Positions 58,665 through 64,000 of a DNA stretch of 64,000 bases are shown piece after piece (positions within the stretch are counted from its first letter, which is position 1; every line of letters begins with the position of its first letter). Location: positions 1 to 64,000 of the forward strand of contig CAMJDT010000002.1 of NCBI GenBank assembly GCA_946404495.1, in the 5' to 3' direction. Made by a program: the position numbers and the translations under genes. A model generated the notes under the pieces. The model saw only the letters and a list, made by a program, of their open reading frames with translations, did no database searches and was not told the origin of the DNA. This DNA comes from an uncultured Bacteroidales bacterium. Lineage in GTDB: Bacteria; Bacteroidota; Bacteroidia; Bacteroidales; Paludibacteraceae.

Positions 58665-59513
58665 TTAGAACCAGATTCCAAGTCCGATTGTTCCGTTGAG
58701 TGTTTGATCGGTTTTTACCCAGTTCGGATCTCCGGCCTTGACAAAGATATTCCCTTTTTGCATAGCGCTCGGCTTCATCATACCCTGTGCAAACAGGGTC
58801 AGCGAGCAGGCATCCCAGGCCCACTCTTTCTCCACTCTGAGTGACAGGCATTGTACGGCAAAACCTTCGTTACCGTAGATGTATTCACTCGTCCAAGGCG
58901 AGAAACCGATATTGCCATTCAAGGTCAGACCGATGTTTTCGAAGGTGTACTTATAGCCCAACTCCAGATACGACGAGTAGGCGCGGTGCAAGGTGCTGTC
59001 CTCATCCGTGCGTTCGTCGCGACCGGCTACCGTGGTATACCAGTTAATATACACTCCGGCTTTTTCGTGCAGTTCGCTGAAATCATATCCACCAAACACT
59101 TCCGTACACGATGTGGCATCCTCTGCAACCACGGTGTTGATGTTCTTCCATGAGAAGAAGTTACTGCCGTCGCAGTAGTAGTAATGCGTGAATCCCACCG
59201 TAAAACCGTGTACACCAAAGGTGGCCGTCAGATCCAGTTCCGGCACGAAGGTGGTCTCTTTGTTGAAGAACCAATCCGAGGCACCGATATTACCCCAGGC
59301 GTTGAAGTCAAACCATGTGTGTTCGCCTTCGTATCCCACACTCACGGAGGGCTGCAGGTTCAATCCGCCGCAGTAGTTACCGCGCCAGATATACGTACTC
59401 TGTAACTCGGCTCCCGCCTCATAGGTGAAGGCCACTTCGCTCTTCACCGTCATCGCTCCTAAGAGCGCAATCAAAACAAGTAATCCTTTTTTCAATGTCG
59501 TAAAAAATATCAA
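58665..59513 (-). CDS. Outer-membrane porin-like protein, paralogue A
   Basis: Signal peptide; GAELQSTYIWRGNYCGGLNLQPSVSVGYEG...WGNIGASDWFF. Confidence 0.7.
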   Translation of the reverse strand: MIFFTTLKKGLLVLIALLGAMTVKSEVAFTYEAGAELQSTYIWRGNYCGGLNLQPSVSVGYEGEHTWFDFNAWGNIGASDWFFNKETTFVPELDLTATFGVHGFTVGFTHYYYCDGSNFFSWKNINTVVAEDATSCTEVFGGYDFSELHEKAGVYINWYTTVAGRDERTDEDSTLHRAYSSYLELGYKYTFENIGLTLNGNIGFSPWTSEYIYGNEGFAVQCLSLRVEKEWAWDACSLTLFAQGMMKPSAMQKGNIFVKAGDPNWVKTDQTLNGTIGLGIWF

Positions 59514-59527
59514 TTATCAATTATCAA

Positions 59528-60460
59528 TTATTTCAGGTAAAATCCGCATCCTACATTCCACAGGATCTGTCGTCCTCCGTTGACACTACCGAGCCCTTTG
59601 GCGTTGGTGGCGATGTCATAGGGGTTCAGCATCATGTTAGCAAATGCAGTCATATAGACATGATTGCTCAGATCCCAAGCGCGGATCAGTTTGACGCTTG
59701 CGTTGTTGACGGCAAAGTCGCCTTTGAATCCCGTGTACAGACTCTTAGCCGGCGTGAAACCGAGACGAGCCTCGAGGGTCAACTCCCAGGGCAACTTAAA
59801 GTCGTAGCCTAATTCAATATACGTACTGTATGCACGCTTCAATTCGCCAGTCAAGGCATCGTAGTAGCCGTCACGTCCCCAAGTACGGGTGCAGACTAAG
59901 ATGCTCAATGGTAACTTGCTGGATACCTTATACTTAACGCGCCACTCCGTGGTGATACCGCCTCCGCCGGGTTCGTGGTTGGCAAAGTCAAAGAAACGGC
60001 TGTTCTCACCCCGTTGCGAACTCAAAATCGGGTCGGGAATACGGTCGAAGTAATACATGTGCATAAACAGCACTGTCAGTCCCCAACGACTGAATCCGAT
60101 TGTCATATCCACCTCGGGATTGAAGGCGATGTCGTGAGCCAAGGTGCGGCTCTTGAACGTCCAATCCGTAGCGCCTATGTTCCACCACATATCCAGGAAC
60201 AATCCCTCATAGCCGACCATAAAATCAGCCTGAATGCCCAAGCCGCCTACATACAGTCCGCGCCAGATATAGTTGCTAACCACGTCGGCTCCTACATTCC
60301 ACATCAGTCCCATCCGTTTGGGGTAGGGGTCGAGCCATTGACTCTTAGGCTGAATCATATTATCGTCAGCCTCTTGTGCGTGCGCGCTTATGCACGCGAA
60401 ATTGCATACAAGGAGCGCCCCGATTAATAGGACGTTCCACTTACAGGGTGTGTTTTTCAT
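59528..60460 (-). CDS. Outer-membrane porin-like protein, paralogue B
   Basis: GADVVSNYIWRGLYVGGLGIQADFMVGYEG...WWNIGATDWTF, parallel to paralogue A. Confidence 0.7.
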   Translation of the reverse strand: MKNTPCKWNVLLIGALLVCNFACISAHAQEADDNMIQPKSQWLDPYPKRMGLMWNVGADVVSNYIWRGLYVGGLGIQADFMVGYEGLFLDMWWNIGATDWTFKSRTLAHDIAFNPEVDMTIGFSRWGLTVLFMHMYYFDRIPDPILSSQRGENSRFFDFANHEPGGGGITTEWRVKYKVSSKLPLSILVCTRTWGRDGYYDALTGELKRAYSTYIELGYDFKLPWELTLEARLGFTPAKSLYTGFKGDFAVNNASVKLIRAWDLSNHVYMTAFANMMLNPYDIATNAKGLGSVNGGRQILWNVGCGFYLK

Positions 60461-60466
60461 ATCTGC

Positions 60467-60715
60467 TTATAATCCATTTTTTGCTTCCCAAGCAATACGC
60501 AGGGCTACTTCCAGTATCCGCGTGTTGTCCAACGTCACTATGCCTCCGTCAGGACCCGGCTCCAGGTGATAGCCTGTATCACCGCTGGCGCTACCGCGGA
60601 AAAAATCACGTACATCGTCGGCTGCAATTCCTAATTCTGCGGCAATCACAGCCGAACTTCCGTGCGGGAGACTGTCTTTCACCTCGCGCAACTTGTTAAA
60701 TGTCGTTCTTGTCAT
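60467..60715 (-). CDS. Small conserved hypothetical protein
   Basis: 82-aa ORF with promoter-like CAAAATTA (minus-strand TAATTTTG) at 60755. Confidence 0.6.
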   Translation of the reverse strand: MTRTTFNKLREVKDSLPHGSSAVIAAELGIAADDVRDFFRGSASGDTGYHLEPGPDGGIVTLDNTRILEVALRIAWEAKNGL

Positions 60716-60875
60716 ATCTTATTGTTCTTATGTTCACTTTCTCAATTTGGGCCGCAAAATTACAATTTTTTTTCGATATATGCAAATATTTCGCATTTTT
60801 TTTTGCATATGTCAGAAAAAAGTAGTACTTTTGTAGCCGATTTTGGAAAAATAATGATGAATAGCAAGAAATAAT

Positions 60876-62381
60876 ATGTTCAAAAACTTTACAGGATTCA
60901 ACTTAGTTGAACAAATGTACAAACTGCGGCACAACAGAATCTTCGACCCCGCACGGTGGAAAAAGAAGACGGTAGGTTATCTGTGTGTGATAGCGGTGTT
61001 TCTTGCCCTGTGGCTCTTGCCTACCGAGTATTTCGGATTAGATGGTCTTACCTTGGTACAACAGCGTATCATTGCCATCTTTGTCTATGCTACAATGATG
61101 TGGGTGATGGAGTTAATCCCGGCGTGGGCTACCTCTGTCACTATCATGGCTTTCCTATTGCTTTTCGCTTCGGATTCCGGTGTCAAATGGCTGTGTAATC
61201 CCGACGAAGTAGGCAAACTATTGAGTTATAAGCAAATCATGGCATCCTTTGCAGACCCTGTGATTATACTTTTTATCGGCGGATTTATTTTGGCTATCGC
61301 AACCACAAAAGCCGGTCTGGATGTACACCTTGCGCGCGTACTGCTGACACCCTTCGGCAAGAAAAGCGAGAATATCCTGCTTGGCTTTATGTTGGTGACA
61401 GCGCTCTTCTCGATGTTCATCAGTAATACGGCTACGACCGCGATGATGCTTACCTTCCTTGCTCCGGTCTTCAAACAGATGAGCGATGCCGGCAAAGGAC
61501 GGGTAGCGATGGCACTCAGTATCCCGATTGCGGCTAATATCGGAGGAATGGGAACGCCTATCGGTACGCCGCCGAATACGATTGCCCTTAAGTATCTCAA
61601 TGACCCCGAAGGCTTGAATCTTGGTATCGGATTTGGACAATGGATGCTCTTTATGATTCCGTTGGTCGTGGTGCTGATATTGATAGCGTGGTGGCTATTG
61701 CGCAAGCTCTTCCCCTTCTCGCAGAAGACTATTGAACTGAAGATAGAGGGCGAGATGAACCGCGGACGCGATACAACGATTATAATCATCACGCTCGCGG
61801 TTACGATCCTACTCTGGATGATGGATGCACTCACCGGTATCAATACCTACACAGTAGCGTTCATTCCCTTTGCAGTCTTTGCTATGTTCGGTATCATCAC
61901 GCGCTATGATTTGGAGGAAATCAACTGGTCGGTCATTTGGATGGTAGCCGGCGGTTTTGCGTTGGGCTATGCGATGAACGGTTCGGGTTTGGCTGCCCTC
62001 GTGGTACGTGCTATCCCGTTCGGTAACTTCTCTCCGCTACTCATCGTTATCCTGTCCGGACTGTTGTGTTATATGCTCTCGAACCTGATCTCGCACTCGG
62101 CTACCGCTGCATTGCTGATGCCGATTCTTGTGGTCGTATGTACAGCAATGGGAGATAAATTGACCGCCATAGGAGGCACTTCTACCGTCCTGATTGGCGT
62201 GGCTATCGCATCCAGCAGCGCGATGATACTGCCTATCTCAACGCCCCCGAATGCATTGGCATATGCTACAGGACTCATCGAGCAAAAAGATATGATAAAA
62301 ATGGGAGTTATCGTTGGTATCATTGCGATCATCTTAGGCTATCTTGTGCTCTTTGGAGCAAGCACCTTGCATATCATTTAA
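60876..62381 (+). CDS. SLC13/DASS family anion symporter
   Basis: MFISNTATTAMMLTFLAPV, IPIAANIGGMGTPIGTPPN, SNLISHSATAALLMPI, ILPISTPPNALAYATG. Confidence 0.93.
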   Translation: MFKNFTGFNLVEQMYKLRHNRIFDPARWKKKTVGYLCVIAVFLALWLLPTEYFGLDGLTLVQQRIIAIFVYATMMWVMELIPAWATSVTIMAFLLLFASDSGVKWLCNPDEVGKLLSYKQIMASFADPVIILFIGGFILAIATTKAGLDVHLARVLLTPFGKKSENILLGFMLVTALFSMFISNTATTAMMLTFLAPVFKQMSDAGKGRVAMALSIPIAANIGGMGTPIGTPPNTIALKYLNDPEGLNLGIGFGQWMLFMIPLVVVLILIAWWLLRKLFPFSQKTIELKIEGEMNRGRDTTIIIITLAVTILLWMMDALTGINTYTVAFIPFAVFAMFGIITRYDLEEINWSVIWMVAGGFALGYAMNGSGLAALVVRAIPFGNFSPLLIVILSGLLCYMLSNLISHSATAALLMPILVVVCTAMGDKLTAIGGTSTVLIGVAIASSSAMILPISTPPNALAYATGLIEQKDMIKMGVIVGIIAIILGYLVLFGASTLHII

Positions 62382-62406
62382 TAATAACAACTAAAATCTG
62401 AATAAT

Positions 62407-64000
62407 ATGAAAACCAAATACCTCACTCTATTTCTCGTCTCTCTGTTGCTAATAGCTTGTTCACCGGAGAAACCCGATGTGGAAAGATATGTATCCAAAT
62501 ATGCTCTTGTCACAATCCCTGCACCCGATTTGAGCGGCATTACCGACAATGGAAAGGAAGTGCTCCAACTCTACCAGAAAGCGGCTGACGAAGTGGACGC
62601 TATCTATTGGCAGCAGTATTTCGGCGACAAACAAGCGTTGCTTGATTCGCTTGAGGATCCTAATGAACGTCTCTTTGCAACGATCAACTATGGTCCTTGG
62701 AACCGCATTGATGGTCGTTCTTTCCTGCTTAATTATGGTTCGAAACCTCTGGGCGCACGTTTTTATCCGGCCGATATGACCAAGGAAGAATTCGCGGCTT
62801 GGAATAATCCCGATAAGAACAGTCCCTACACACTCATCCAACGTGCAGCAGACGGAGGACTCGAGGCCGTTTGGTATCACGATGCTTATGCCTCACAGAT
62901 TGATATGATAGAGTGCTATCTCAGGCGTGCGGCGGAGGTCACCATCAAGCCGAGTGTACGTAATTACCTGCTCCGTATGATCGATGCGCTTAAGACGGAC
63001 GACTACTACGAGAGTTACAAGGCGTGGCTTGAGATGAACGATAGTAAGATGGATCTTGTCATCGGTCCGATCGAACCCTTAGACGATGCACTTTACGGCA
63101 TCAAGGCTTCTTACGGAGCCTATGTGTTGCTCAAGAACATGCAGCGTACCGAAGAGTTGAACGAACTCACCACTCGCATGAACGAGTTGCAGACGATGCT
63201 TCCCGGTGACCCGGCTCACCACGCTTTTGTGCCGGGTAAAGAGACGGATATATTCTCCTGCAACGTGCTCTACTGCAGCGGCTATACAAACGCCGGATAT
63301 AAGGTCATCGGTATTAACTTCCCGTACGATGCAAAAGCACAGCGTGAAGTGGGTACGCGTACCATTATCTTTGATAACATTATACGCGAGAAATTCAACC
63401 GCACGGTATTCCCTGTGGGCATGAAATTGCTGGAGGATGAATTCCAACCCCACGTAGATGCCAGCGCCTTCTATTGGCTCATCGTCTTCCGTGAGGTCGC
63501 AAAGAGCCTTGGCGTGAAGGAGACAATCAATGGTAAGGGGACTGTTGCGGAAGCATTAGGCAATGAGGCACTCGCCTTTGAAAAGGCCAAATCTAATGTT
63601 CTCGGCACGATCCTGTGTGTAAAAGAGACAGAGGCCTATCGCATCTCTGCTCTCTTCCAGAAAGAGGACGTCCTTGCCACCTTTGTTGCCAATACCCTTC
63701 GATCCACTCGCTTCGGTGCAGCTGATCCTACCGGTATAGCCAATATCTTGGTCTATAACTACCTGCTGGATCACAAAGCCATCATCTGGAATGCCTCGGA
63801 GTGCTATAGTATTGACTATGACCGTACCTGGGAAGTGCTTGAGACTCTCGGAGCTGAGATTCTTCGCATTCAGGCCGAAGGTGATATAGAGGCTGCTCAC
63901 GAGGCTATCGCCCGCTACGGTGTGGCAGGACTCGAGAGTCTGTCCGACAAACGTGTTTTAGAGAACGCCGGTATACCTGTAGATATCCGACTTGAATACA
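62407..64000 (+). CDS. Lipoprotein resembling M49 (dipeptidyl-peptidase III-like) peptidases, zinc motif degenerate; runs off window
   Basis: MKTKYLTLFLVSLLLIACSPEKPDVERYVSKYALVTI lipobox; open frame to the window end; FREVAKSLG and FEKAKSNVLG at the expected HExxHGxG and EExxAD positions. Confidence 0.7.
   Translation, partial: MKTKYLTLFLVSLLLIACSPEKPDVERYVSKYALVTIPAPDLSGITDNGKEVLQLYQKAADEVDAIYWQQYFGDKQALLDSLEDPNERLFATINYGPWNRIDGRSFLLNYGSKPLGARFYPADMTKEEFAAWNNPDKNSPYTLIQRAADGGLEAVWYHDAYASQIDMIECYLRRAAEVTIKPSVRNYLLRMIDALKTDDYYESYKAWLEMNDSKMDLVIGPIEPLDDALYGIKASYGAYVLLKNMQRTEELNELTTRMNELQTMLPGDPAHHAFVPGKETDIFSCNVLYCSGYTNAGYKVIGINFPYDAKAQREVGTRTIIFDNIIREKFNRTVFPVGMKLLEDEFQPHVDASAFYWLIVFREVAKSLGVKETINGKGTVAEALGNEALAFEKAKSNVLGTILCVKETEAYRISALFQKEDVLATFVANTLRSTRFGAADPTGIANILVYNYLLDHKAIIWNASECYSIDYDRTWEVLETLGAEILRIQAEGDIEAAHEAIARYGVAGLESLSDKRVLENAGIPVDIRLEY

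Overview
The window is a gene-dense chromosomal segment from a Bacteroidota (Bacteroidales-like) genome. The assignment rests on TAnnTTTG-type promoters, Omp28/T9SS-like proteins, and the DUF4924/DUF4494/DUF4105/PUR-alpha gene set. I read about 55 protein genes, mostly housekeeping (glyS, nth, pth, ctc/L25, tatA/tatC, tyrS, pdxJ, rnhB, dnaA, groL/groS, rpoN, nusB, yajC, coaBC, rpoZ, bamD), and one tRNA-Gln(TTG) with a terminator. The unusual items are: (1) an in-frame fusion of a complete neurotransmitter:sodium-symporter-like transporter to a complete arginine-deiminase-like enzyme with its catalytic motifs intact (40244-42790); (2) a Y1/RAYT-type transposase whose ORF contains two in-frame arrays of REP-like palindromes on a 36-nt period, with a decayed array just downstream (37090-38634); (3) locus-specific tandem repeats with a period of about 7 nt filling many intercistronic gaps, some of which run into coding sequences (LTA-synthase ends, yggS-like gene, FAD/Fe-S oxidoreductase); (4) a promoter module, TTTGCATATnTCAnAAAAA...TAnnTTTG, with an exact 24-nt offset at eight promoters; (5) a tatC-tatA cluster next to a Tat-like lipoprotein and a polyferredoxin with an internal twin-arginine TM segment; (6) a putative M49-like protein that appears to have lost its zinc motif; (7) a split (frameshifted) fucose-isomerase-like gene; (8) a secreted CHAT-domain protein. 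No CRISPR array, rRNA or prophage is visible. All family calls come from reading the translations and were not checked by database search.
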